DNA from: Campylobacterota bacterium
GTDB lineage: Bacteria > Campylobacterota > Campylobacteria > Campylobacterales > JAADDG01
DNA: 13,655 nucleotides
Direction: 5' to 3'
NCBI GenBank assembly: GCA_013154075.1
Contig: JAADDG010000007.1
Span: 1-13,655 of the forward strand
How positions within the stretch are numbered: position 1 is the first letter of the stretch; each line of letters starts with the position of its first letter. A program made the position numbers and the translations under genes. The notes below the pieces were generated by a model that was not told where the DNA came from, did no database searches, and saw nothing but the letters and a program-made list of their open reading frames with translations. Shown here piece after piece: positions 1 to 7,082 of the stretch.

Positions 1-34
1 TTTTGATAGAAATTATAATTTAAAGCACTTAAAA

Positions 35-424
35 TTAGATAAATTTTATCCTATTTCTAAAGATTACCCCGTCTATCCCGTTTTTAGCGGCCTTTACCAT
101 CTCCTTCTCACTCTCTATCTCCAAAATTATCTTCATATCGAAAAGATACTCCTCCGCAATCTCTTGAGCCTCTTTGGCAAAATCCCCTTCCACCAAAGCA
201 AATTTCGCTCCCCAAGTATTGGAAATCAAGAGCTCTTTAATATCTTTTACTTTAAGCGCAAAAGAAAGAAGATTTTGAGAGCAATATTTAGCCAGATGAA
301 AACTATCCTCCCCAAATTCAAAAACCACAATAGAGTTTGCAGGTGTCTTTAGGATATCTTTTTCATCTTTTACGAAATAAAACTCTTTAGCCTCTATCAA
401 ATGATGTCCGAAAATGAGCATCAC
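35..424 (-). CDS. Conserved hypothetical protein, 129 aa
   Basis: I cannot assign a function. The protein reads as alternating beta strands and amphipathic helices without a signal peptide or membrane segment, so it is probably cytoplasmic. The N-terminus has a His-His pair (FGHHLIEAKEFYFV, residues 5-18). The C-terminal part (about 96-121) runs strand, helix, then GIDGVIF, which resembles a strand-helix-strand unit of a TIM-barrel or Rossmann-like fold, but the protein is too short for a full barrel. It follows the small Cys4 protein with a 4-nt GTGA overlap if GTG at 424 starts it; the adjacent ATG at 421 (TGATG) is an equally good start and gives 128 aa. Both arrangements imply translational coupling and membership in the rsmG operon. 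From memory, similar proteins occur in other Campylobacterota as hypotheticals. No terminator is visible in the 34 bases after its stop. Confidence 0.8.
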   Translation of the reverse strand: MMLIFGHHLIEAKEFYFVKDEKDILKTPANSIVVFEFGEDSFHLAKYCSQNLLSFALKVKDIKELLISNTWGAKFALVEGDFAKEAQEIAEEYLFDMKIILEIESEKEMVKAAKNGIDGVIFRNRIKFI

Positions 425-666
425 TTAACTCCCGCACACTCTTTCGAGCAATAATACTTTCCGTCTTTTATAACCGCCTCTTTGGAGCTTATAAAGATAC
501 CGCATTTACTACACTCCACCATCACTTCGCTCTCTTCTTTGTCTCTCTTTTTCTTATCCGTCTTCTTAGCGGCCTCTTTCACTTTTGAAAGCAAATTTTC
601 TTTTTTGAAAAAAACTATATAGATAATATACAAAATTATTCCGAAAATTATCCATTTAAAAATCAT
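421..666 (-). CDS. PP0621-like membrane-anchored Cys4 zinc-ribbon-like protein
   Basis: This 81-residue protein has an N-terminal hydrophobic segment (about residues 3-20, WIIFGIILYIIYIVFF) that should anchor it in the inner membrane. A strongly basic and charged linker follows (about 21-47, rich in Lys), then a C-terminal module with C52-x2-C55 and C73-x3-C77 separated by a short beta-rich stretch ending KDGKYYC. Two such Cys pairs are a probable metal (zinc) site. The layout matches the PP0621 family of small bacterial proteins, whose function is not established as far as I know. Its ATG lies inside the last codons of rsmG (11-nt overlap), and its TGA overlaps the next gene, so the three genes are almost certainly one transcript. 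The positive-inside rule suggests the zinc module is cytoplasmic. The family call is from pattern memory; the TM segment and Cys motif are seen directly. Confidence 0.82.
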   Translation of the reverse strand: MIFKWIIFGIILYIIYIVFFKKENLLSKVKEAAKKTDKKKRDKEESEVMVECSKCGIFISSKEAVIKDGKYYCSKECAGVK

Positions 667-1255
667 AACAACCCTTTATTATCAAATATCTTCTTTTATC
701 TCTTTTGTATATACGATGATCGATATTTTTCAAAAACTCCTTTTCGCTCTCTATCCCCTCTCCTTTATAAAAAAGAAAAAGAGTATCCTCCTTGCAAAAA
801 GCTCTCCCAAGCTCAAGAAGTCTTTTAGTGTCGGTAACGGCCCTTGAGGTAATCAGATCCACAAAAAAAGGCTCTATCTGCTCCACTCTTTTATTCAATA
901 TTTTGACATTATCAAGAGAACATTTGATTTTTATCAGATACAAAAAAGCGCTTCTTTTCATTATAGGCTCACTTAGAAAAACCTCGCTCTCTCTTAGAGC
1001 AAACGAGAGCACAAGACCCGGGAAACCGGCTCCCGTCCCGATATCAAGCAAACTTTTCAAAGAGCCTAAAAATTTTAGAGGATATATTGAATCAAAGATA
1101 TTCTCATAAATCTCCTCTATCGAATCCAAAGCGGTTATATTGTGGGTTTTGGAGTAGTTTAAAAGCTCTTTTGCGAAAATCTCGCTACATCGAAAAAAGC
1201 TCTCTTCTAAAAAAATTCCTTCTCTCTCAAGCTCTCTTTTTAAATCGAATCCCAT
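656..1255 (-). CDS. rsmG: 16S rRNA (guanine(527)-N7)-methyltransferase RsmG
   Basis: RsmG (GidB) uses S-adenosylmethionine to methylate N7 of G527 in the 530 loop of 16S rRNA, on the cytoplasmic 30S subunit. The SAM-binding glycine motif is clear: LLDIGTGAGFPGL, about residues 69-81 counted from the ATG at 1255. It is followed by the family-typical SEP acidic strand end, then LITSRAV and a late YKG element. Length (199 aa) is normal for the family. An upstream TTG at 1261 would add two residues, but AAGG at 1266-1263 is 7 nt from the ATG at 1255 and too close to the TTG, so I choose the ATG. The Shine-Dalgarno bases lie in the 3' arm of a perfect hairpin (1260-1282), with a TATAAT box just upstream of it. 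The gene heads an overlapping trio with the Cys4 protein and the 129-aa hypothetical. Confidence 0.95.
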   Translation of the reverse strand: MGFDLKRELEREGIFLEESFFRCSEIFAKELLNYSKTHNITALDSIEEIYENIFDSIYPLKFLGSLKSLLDIGTGAGFPGLVLSFALRESEVFLSEPIMKRSAFLYLIKIKCSLDNVKILNKRVEQIEPFFVDLITSRAVTDTKRLLELGRAFCKEDTLFLFYKGEGIESEKEFLKNIDHRIYKRDKRRYLIIKGCYDF

Positions 1256-1259
1256 AGGC

Positions 1260-1282
1260 AAGCCTTACGTTTTGTAAGGCTT
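1260..1282 (-). promoter_or_regulatory. Perfect 9-bp hairpin burying the rsmG Shine-Dalgarno site
   Basis: On the minus strand AAGCCTTAC (1282-1274) and GTAAGGCTT (1268-1260) are exact reverse complements around a 5-nt AAAAC loop. The AAGG at 1266-1263, the only plausible ribosome binding site for the rsmG ATG at 1255, is fully inside the 3' arm. No U-tract follows on the minus strand, so it is a poor intrinsic terminator for the upstream fibronectin protein gene. The pairing is seen directly; a role in hiding the ribosome binding site is inference. Confidence 0.6.
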
Positions 1283-1288
1283 ATTATA
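1283..1288 (-). promoter_or_regulatory. Candidate -10 box (TATAAT) for rsmG operon
   Basis: A perfect TATAAT occurs on the minus strand in the context AAGATATAAT, immediately after the stop codon of the upstream gene and directly before the hairpin. Transcription would be expected to start near 1276-1275, giving a leader of about 20 nt that still contains the AAGG. No -35 consensus is obvious, which is normal for sigma-70 promoters in Campylobacterota. In A+T-rich DNA such a hexamer can occur by chance. Confidence 0.45.
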
Positions 1289-1290
1289 TC

Positions 1291-4200
1291 TTATTTCTCC
1301 TCTTTTATAACAACCTCGTTGGATCTGCTTTTTGCGGAAGTTCCCGAATCGTTAAAAGCGCTTACATAGTAGCGGTATTTCACTCCCTTTTTTACGCCTT
1401 TATCTATAAATTCGGCGGTATCGGGATCCAAAATAGCAATAATTATCGGATCTTTTCCATCCTCCTCTCTCTCAAGATAGAACCCAAGCTCGTTATCGGA
1501 GTTATCCTGCCAAGTTATTTTGATCGAATCGGAATCCAAAACTTTGGCATAAGCCATAGAGGGAGCTTTAGGGATACCCTGTCCCTCTATCCTCACCTCA
1601 TTGGAAGTAACCCAATCCGATACCCCCTCATCATTTATAGCCAAAATCTGATAGGTATAGACTCCCCCTTTCTTTACATCCTCGTCTACAAATTCCTCCT
1701 CATCCTTATCTACGAAAGCCACCACGCTCATAGTTCCGTCAGGATTGTTTCTAACGATATAAAAGCCGTTTTCATTATCGGAATTATCCTTCCATGTAAG
1801 CTTTACGCGAGAATCATCGATAACTTTAGCTTTAAAATCGCTCGGAGCTTTAGGTACTCCCCCGAATTCTCCCTTGATCTCTACGGAGTTTGATATAACT
1901 TTCTTAGAAACTCCGGCTTTATTTACGGCCACTATATAGTATTGATAAACTCCCGTCATACTCAAATTACTATCTACATATGATTCGCTATCGGCTGGAA
2001 GAGAAGCCACCTTTACGAAAGAGCCGTCAGGATTCCTCCTCGTAATCACGAAAGCCTCTTCATTATCGGATCTATCCTCCCAAGTAAGAAGCACCTCATC
2101 TTTATCTTTTAAAGAGGCTTTGAAATTTGCCGGAGCTTTTGGAGGAGCTATTTGAGAGACTTTTACCAAAGGAGAAGAGACAGCCGCAGAGTCTCCAAAC
2201 TCATTTGATGCCCAAATCTCATACCTATATTCTTCACCATCTTTGATATCTTTATCTTTAAAAGTAGTGCTGTTTGGAGGAAGTATCGCCACTATTTTAC
2301 TTTCGTTGCCGTCATATCTTTTGATATAAAAAGCGTTTTCATTATCGGAATTATCTTTCCAACTAAGTACGATAGATTTATCGGCCGCCAAAACCGCTTT
2401 TAGATCGCTTGGAGCCAAAGGAGGATTGCCTCCTTCGGTCAAAATAACATTCGATCTCCCCACATCACTCAAGCCGAAATCGGTAGAAGCTTGCAGTTCA
2501 TAATAGTATCTCGTATTAGGAGAGAGACCGTAATCTTCGAAATCCTCGGCATATTGATCCAAAAGCCCCACTACAACCTTTTTTTGCGTATCCGCTTCCA
2601 CTCTCGTTAGATAATAGCCGTTTATATCATCTTTTATCCTATCCCAAAATATATAAGCTTTATCTTTACCCAAAGCGAAAGCGTAAACGTTTGTCGGTTT
2701 TATAGCGTGAGAAAATATTTTATAGATCCTAAAGCCGCTATCTCCGCTTGCCGTCAAAACCTCATCATAATTAAACATAACCCTATCGGTAAAAGATGAA
2801 ATATTCTCAAAAGCCTCAAGATAGATATTGCTAAAATCACCTATATTTACGATCTCGACCCCTTTGTCTCTAATACCAAGCAGAGCATGTTTTCCTCTCA
2901 AATCGATAGAAAAGAGATCTCCTTTGACAAGATAGGTAGCTTTGAGCAAAGGCAGTTTTACATTCGATATGTCATATATTTTTAGACACTTTTCGCAAGC
3001 GGCATACAAAAAGCTATCTCTTATCCTAAGATCGAAAACTCTCTTTCCGACACCGATTCTTCCCTCCAAAAACGGCAAAGCGGGATAAGATACATCCACT
3101 ATACTAATCCCTCTCTTACCGTCCGCCACATAGATATAATCTCCCTTCACTCTAAGATTATAAGCATAACCTCCGGTAAAAAATTCTCCCTCTTTAGTAG
3201 GATTTTTTATATCTTTTATATTATAAATCGATATTCCATCTTTTCCTCCAGCCACATAAAGACGATCGTTTTCCACATAAATTCTCTCCAAAGAAAAATC
3301 GCTATCTATAACCGTTACTTTTTTCGGAGCGAAAGGGTTTAAAATATCCTCTATCAAAATCTTTCCGTTTTTCAAAGCCAAAAAAGCGTATCTGCCTCTT
3401 AAATAGATATCCGATACACTCGAATCGGTCTTTATAAAAGATATAGATCTAATATCCGACGAATCGGAGATATCGACTATATGCACCCCGAAATATTTAT
3501 CGGCTATATAGGCATATTTGCCCCTTGCAGTCATCACCGAAGCGTAAAAATTCTCTCCGATATATCTTGCTTTATAAGATGGTTTGGAGAGATTAGAAAT
3601 ATCCACAGTCTCTATTCCGGCAGAATCGACTCTAAGAAAAAGTTTATCTCTAAAAACCGCAAAATCCTCTATATCCCCTATCGTCTCATATTCGAACAAA
3701 ACAAGCGGATTTAAAGGATCCAAAATACTCATGCCCTTTAGTTTCCCGCCCTCTATCACAAAAAGATTATCTCCGAAAATCTTTATTTTAGAAAAATAGC
3801 TATCCGTTCTTATAAATTTATCCTGCTTATCCCAATCCAAAGCTTTGGGATTTTCCACATTCATTACCAAAAGACCGTGAGAACCGTTGGTTATATAAAG
3901 ATATTTATCTTTAAGCGCCATATCCGTAGGCTTGGGAGTGATATGAAACCTCTTTTCAAAAAACAAAGATGAAGGATTTGAAATATTTATCACATCCACC
4001 CCAAATCCTCTATCCATCAAAAAAGCGATATTCCCCCTCAAAATCAGCTTTTTAGCAAATCCCGGCGTATCGAGAGAAGAGACTTTGAAAATATAATCTT
4101 TATTGGAGATATCCAGTACCGAAATCCCCTTCTCCCCACACGCCAAATAAGCATACCCGTCTTTAATCTTTATATCGTTTATCTCACATCCGCTCTCTTT

Positions 4201-4527
4201 GTACTTTGCTACTCTTCTTAAAGAAAAAGGGTTTGATAGAGAATAGATCTCCACTCGTCCGTCCTTAAATCCCGCAAAAAGTCTTCCAAACTCTCTATCT
4301 ACATACAAAACATTCGCACCTAAAGCGGATAGGAAAGATACTTCCCTGATATTTAAAGGATCGCTCAACGAAAGAACGCCGATTCCCTGATCCAAAGCCG
4401 TATACAAAAACTCCCCGCCTATTTTCATATCGTTTAGCTCTCCGCCGTAAACTCCCTCTTTTTTTAAGGATATGGAGCCAAACACCGCCACCGAAACAAA
4501 CAGCAACCAAAAAACGACCCGCTTCAT
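1291..4527 (-). CDS. Exported LVIVD beta-propeller protein with five fibronectin type III domains
   Basis: The 1078-residue protein starts with a signal peptide (MKRVVFWLLFVSVAVFG, cleavage near 17-20), so it is exported. Residues about 25-606 form a long series of roughly 40-50-residue repeats of the LVIVD type, each with a 'yaYvA.g..Gi.ivDISnp' pattern (for example ISVLDISN 135-142, GVHIVDIS 347-354, GISIVDVS 473-480), expected to fold as one or more beta-propellers. Residues about 611-1078 are five fibronectin type III domains; their core Trp residues are W628, W723, W816, W912 and W1006, a 93-96-residue period. Domains 2-5 share W.D.SDNE..F, common in bacterial secreted Fn3 modules. There are only four cysteines: C114, C130 and a C511-x2-C514 pair. 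AAGGA lies upstream of the ATG. It follows the beta-helix gene by 21 nt. No sorting motif or catalytic site is recognisable; adhesion or matrix scaffolding is a guess. Confidence 0.9.
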   Translation of the reverse strand: MKRVVFWLLFVSVAVFGSISLKKEGVYGGELNDMKIGGEFLYTALDQGIGVLSLSDPLNIREVSFLSALGANVLYVDREFGRLFAGFKDGRVEIYSLSNPFSLRRVAKYKESGCEINDIKIKDGYAYLACGEKGISVLDISNKDYIFKVSSLDTPGFAKKLILRGNIAFLMDRGFGVDVINISNPSSLFFEKRFHITPKPTDMALKDKYLYITNGSHGLLVMNVENPKALDWDKQDKFIRTDSYFSKIKIFGDNLFVIEGGKLKGMSILDPLNPLVLFEYETIGDIEDFAVFRDKLFLRVDSAGIETVDISNLSKPSYKARYIGENFYASVMTARGKYAYIADKYFGVHIVDISDSSDIRSISFIKTDSSVSDIYLRGRYAFLALKNGKILIEDILNPFAPKKVTVIDSDFSLERIYVENDRLYVAGGKDGISIYNIKDIKNPTKEGEFFTGGYAYNLRVKGDYIYVADGKRGISIVDVSYPALPFLEGRIGVGKRVFDLRIRDSFLYAACEKCLKIYDISNVKLPLLKATYLVKGDLFSIDLRGKHALLGIRDKGVEIVNIGDFSNIYLEAFENISSFTDRVMFNYDEVLTASGDSGFRIYKIFSHAIKPTNVYAFALGKDKAYIFWDRIKDDINGYYLTRVEADTQKKVVVGLLDQYAEDFEDYGLSPNTRYYYELQASTDFGLSDVGRSNVILTEGGNPPLAPSDLKAVLAADKSIVLSWKDNSDNENAFYIKRYDGNESKIVAILPPNSTTFKDKDIKDGEEYRYEIWASNEFGDSAAVSSPLVKVSQIAPPKAPANFKASLKDKDEVLLTWEDRSDNEEAFVITRRNPDGSFVKVASLPADSESYVDSNLSMTGVYQYYIVAVNKAGVSKKVISNSVEIKGEFGGVPKAPSDFKAKVIDDSRVKLTWKDNSDNENGFYIVRNNPDGTMSVVAFVDKDEEEFVDEDVKKGGVYTYQILAINDEGVSDWVTSNEVRIEGQGIPKAPSMAYAKVLDSDSIKITWQDNSDNELGFYLEREEDGKDPIIIAILDPDTAEFIDKGVKKGVKYRYYVSAFNDSGTSAKSRSNEVVIKEEK

Positions 4528-4548
4528 CTCTCTTCCTTGAGTTAAAAT

Positions 4549-6240
4549 CTATTTTATCGATAAGTTACCTATTATAAAATCCCCATATCTCCCTATCTGT
4601 GCGTTAAACTCCTCCAACGTATACTCCTCACCATGATAATAGATCAAAGGAGTGGCGTCTTTTAAAAAAACTCTGTTATTTATGAAATTATTTTCCCTAA
4701 TCCTTTTGTCATCCTTATCATAAATCTCTATGACACAGTTATTGTAAGGCTTATTAAATATCCTCATTCCGCAATTTATTATAAAGTTTCTGCTTATGGT
4801 GTTTTTCTCTTTTATTCCGTCATTACCGAAACTTACCAGCGAAATTGCCGCCTCGTCACACCCTATAAAAATATTTTCGCTTATGTAGTTTCTTTTAGCA
4901 AAAGTTTGCAGCCAAATTCCCTGTCCGGATCCGTAACCTTGATCCTTTTTTACTTGAGAGTTATAAATATTTCCAAAATAGTTTTTATAAACGGCATTTT
5001 CCACCCCTCCAAGCTGATTTCTCGCTCCCAAATTCGTAAAAAAATTGGAAAAAAATCCGTTGTATTTACACTTCTCCCCTTCAACGGTAAAGCCATGCAT
5101 ATAGGCCACACCGTCTCCGTCTATCCTATTGGATACAAATTGATTATAAACGGCCTCTTTATCGTTTGAATAGATATTGATCCCGGAATGTCCCCAATCC
5201 TTTATATAAGAATTCAAGACTTTGTTATAAGATCCCTCCCCCACTATAAAAACGCCGTCTTGAGAGCCCCTTGAAGAGTGATAGCGGTAATTTTTGAATC
5301 TAAATCTCGAATCTATTTCACAAGAATCTATCACATTATGATCGGAAGAAGTGTTCGAATCTATCCCCGAAGTTATCTCAACTCCCACAAAAGAGCCTTT
5401 TCCTATATCACAGTTGGAAATATTTACAAAGGAGCTCCCTCTAAGCGCCAAAGCATACTTTCCGCCTCGAATATCAAGATCTGAAATAAAAATATTTTCA
5501 CTATCTTGAATACTTACCGTATCTATATTGATATTGTTTATTTTAAGCTCTCTTTTTAAAAGAGCGGGATCTATAAAAGGCCCTTTTATAAAAATATAGA
5601 GATAATTTTCACTCCTCTCAAGATACCACCTTACATACTCACCGCATTCGCACCTAAGCTCTTCAAAGAGCATAAGCTTTAATATCTCTTTTCCGTCAAA
5701 CCACAGTCTAACTGCATTTGGATCAAAATACTCAAATTTTTCAACGGGAAGCTTAATCCTTAAAATATAGTCCACCTCATCCTCTACCTCTTTAAAACTT
5801 TTGGCTACATCTCTTTTTGTTTCGGTGGATAAAAGCAAATAGTGTCTTAAAAACTCTCTTTTTAAAGCGCTAAAAGAGGAGTCGTTGGTATCGCTAAAAG
5901 GAGATCCTTTAGAGTAAAAAAGCTCAAAAGAAGCATTTTCATCAAAAGGAATTTTTGATATGGACGTAATTATCGCTTTTTTACTCTCGTCTCCGAAACT
6001 ACTTATGGTTATGTGATCCTTATTCTTCAAAACGATTTTTTGATTAAAAACATCGCCTCTTTTGAAAAACACTCTATCTCCGGAACGAAGATTTTTGAAA
6101 AAATCTCTCAAATTTTGAGAAACTACTAAACCGTTTTCATCTTGTATAGTTAATTTTTTATCTATTAAAAAAATTTTATAATCACGTGAGTAAATTATTA
6201 GAGGAATCAAAAGGAAGAGTAATATTTTTTTGATTTTCAT
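4549..6240 (-). CDS. Exported right-handed parallel beta-helix protein
   Basis: The 563-residue protein has a signal peptide (MKIKKILLFLLIPLIIYSR, cleavage near 18-19). Residues about 50-95 contain SGDRVFFKRGDVF and a following ITISSFGDE stretch, the N-terminal cap pattern seen in many secreted beta-helix proteins. Residues about 100-240 interrupt the helix with a domain carrying VRLWFDGKEI (177-186) and RWYLERSENYLYIFI (204-218), an insert I recall from beta-helix proteins of the polysaccharide lyase or epimerase type. From about 245 to 525, short coils with Asn ladders follow (N.I..C.I, G.FVG.EI, HNVIDS.EI, N.ISRNFIINC), matching PbH1 repeats. The fold call is firm; enzymatic activity on an extracellular polysaccharide is only a possibility, since I cannot point to catalytic residues. 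The gene is the first of a two-gene operon with the propeller-Fn3 gene. Its ribosome binding site is weak (AAAGAAA). Confidence 0.88.
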   Translation of the reverse strand: MKIKKILLFLLIPLIIYSRDYKIFLIDKKLTIQDENGLVVSQNLRDFFKNLRSGDRVFFKRGDVFNQKIVLKNKDHITISSFGDESKKAIITSISKIPFDENASFELFYSKGSPFSDTNDSSFSALKREFLRHYLLLSTETKRDVAKSFKEVEDEVDYILRIKLPVEKFEYFDPNAVRLWFDGKEILKLMLFEELRCECGEYVRWYLERSENYLYIFIKGPFIDPALLKRELKINNINIDTVSIQDSENIFISDLDIRGGKYALALRGSSFVNISNCDIGKGSFVGVEITSGIDSNTSSDHNVIDSCEIDSRFRFKNYRYHSSRGSQDGVFIVGEGSYNKVLNSYIKDWGHSGINIYSNDKEAVYNQFVSNRIDGDGVAYMHGFTVEGEKCKYNGFFSNFFTNLGARNQLGGVENAVYKNYFGNIYNSQVKKDQGYGSGQGIWLQTFAKRNYISENIFIGCDEAAISLVSFGNDGIKEKNTISRNFIINCGMRIFNKPYNNCVIEIYDKDDKRIRENNFINNRVFLKDATPLIYYHGEEYTLEEFNAQIGRYGDFIIGNLSIK

Positions 6241-6287
6241 TTAAATTTCTTTGATTTTTTATCTTGAATATAAAAACAATTTTAGAA

Positions 6288-6296
6288 ATTATATCA
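6288..6296 (-). promoter_or_regulatory. Extended -10 promoter of the beta-helix/propeller operon
   Basis: The minus strand reads TGATATAAT, a full TGn-TATAAT extended -10 element, in the 71-bp A+T-rich gap between fliR and the beta-helix gene. The start of transcription would be near 6281, leaving a leader of about 40 nt. There is no convincing -35 box, as is usual for this phylum. Confidence 0.6.
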
Positions 6297-6319
6297 TAAA
6301 AATTTAGTCGTTCAACTAA
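6297..6319 (-). terminator. Weak intrinsic terminator at the end of fliR
   Basis: Minus-strand TTAGTT (6319-6314) and GACTAA (6309-6304) can form a 6-bp stem with one G-U pair around a GAAC loop, followed by ATTTTTA. The stem includes the fliR stop codon. It is short and A+T-rich, so it may be leaky and allow read-through into the secreted-protein operon. Confidence 0.35.
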
Positions 6320-7082
6320 TCAAAGAAGATAAGAATCTAAAGACTTCCAAAAACTCTTTTCTAAAAAGAAGCATCATAGAAGCTAAAACGGCGGTTAGGA
6401 CAAAAACGGAGAAAAAGATCTTGACAGGATACCCGATAACCAATAGATTAAATTGCGGCATGGTTTTCATAAGCATACCGAAAACCAAATCTACCAAAAG
6501 AGAGAGAGCTATTATCGGGAAAGCCAAAATAAACCCGAAAATAAACATATCTTTAACGGCTTTTACAAAATAGCCATAAACAAAATCTTTCGGATAAAAC
6601 TCCCCGAAACTTAACGTTCCTATCGTTTTTGAAAAGAAAAGCAGCATATAGTGATGCCCGTCAAAAGCCAAAAGCACCAAAACCGCCAAAAGAGTAAGAA
6701 AGTTGGAAACTATCGGACTGTTTACACCCGTTTGGGGATCCAAAACGGTAGCCATGGAAAATCCCATCACCATAGATATCTGCTCACCCGCCAAAGCCAC
6801 TCCGGCAAAAACGATAGAAAGCGCCGCTCCGGCTATAAATCCCAAAGTAAGCTCACTCAAAACGGCCAAAATCAAACTTCCCATATCCAAATTGATATGG
6901 CCTAAAGAGGAGAGAGGAAAAAACAAAATACTTAGATAAAAAACCAAAGCGGTTTTTACCGAAACGGGGATATTTACATGACTAAAAAAAGGAAAAAAAG
7001 CCATTAACCCGCTAAAACGGCTAAAGAGAAGAAGAAATAAGATAGCGTTATTTTGATTAAGTAGCTTTACTATCTCCATCAC
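6312..7082 (-). CDS. fliR: Flagellar biosynthesis / type III export protein FliR
   Basis: FliR is an inner-membrane component of the flagellar export gate, forming the FliP5-FliQ4-FliR1 pore that passes rod, hook and filament subunits. The 256-residue sequence is almost wholly hydrophobic, with segments near 12-33, 40-57, 68-98, 125-140, 177-200 and 215-240. It carries family hallmarks: DPQTG (115-119) after the MGFSMAT helix, DGHH (141-144), and MPQFN followed by GYPVK (208-221). Length is normal for FliR. The start is either GTG at 7082 (4-nt overlap with the ABC gene's TGA) or the adjacent ATG at 7079; no Shine-Dalgarno site is seen, so translation is probably coupled to the ABC gene. Position at the end of the rpsB-tsf-ABC operon, away from other flagellar genes, matches what I recall of Campylobacter and suggests constitutive rather than staged flagellar expression. 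Confidence 0.95.
   Translation of the reverse strand: MMEIVKLLNQNNAILFLLLFSRFSGLMAFFPFFSHVNIPVSVKTALVFYLSILFFPLSSLGHINLDMGSLILAVLSELTLGFIAGAALSIVFAGVALAGEQISMVMGFSMATVLDPQTGVNSPIVSNFLTLLAVLVLLAFDGHHYMLLFFSKTIGTLSFGEFYPKDFVYGYFVKAVKDMFIFGFILAFPIIALSLLVDLVFGMLMKTMPQFNLLVIGYPVKIFFSVFVLTAVLASMMLLFRKEFLEVFRFLSSLIS

Noticed and set aside
11..20. AATTATAATT as a promoter for a gene beyond the left edge
   Set aside because: It contains TATAAT on both strands but has no TGn element, no visible downstream gene, and the DNA is very A+T-rich.
1260..1282. Intrinsic terminator for the propeller-Fn3 gene
   Set aside because: The hairpin is perfect but no T-run follows on the minus strand; the next bases are GCCTATGG, the rsmG start.
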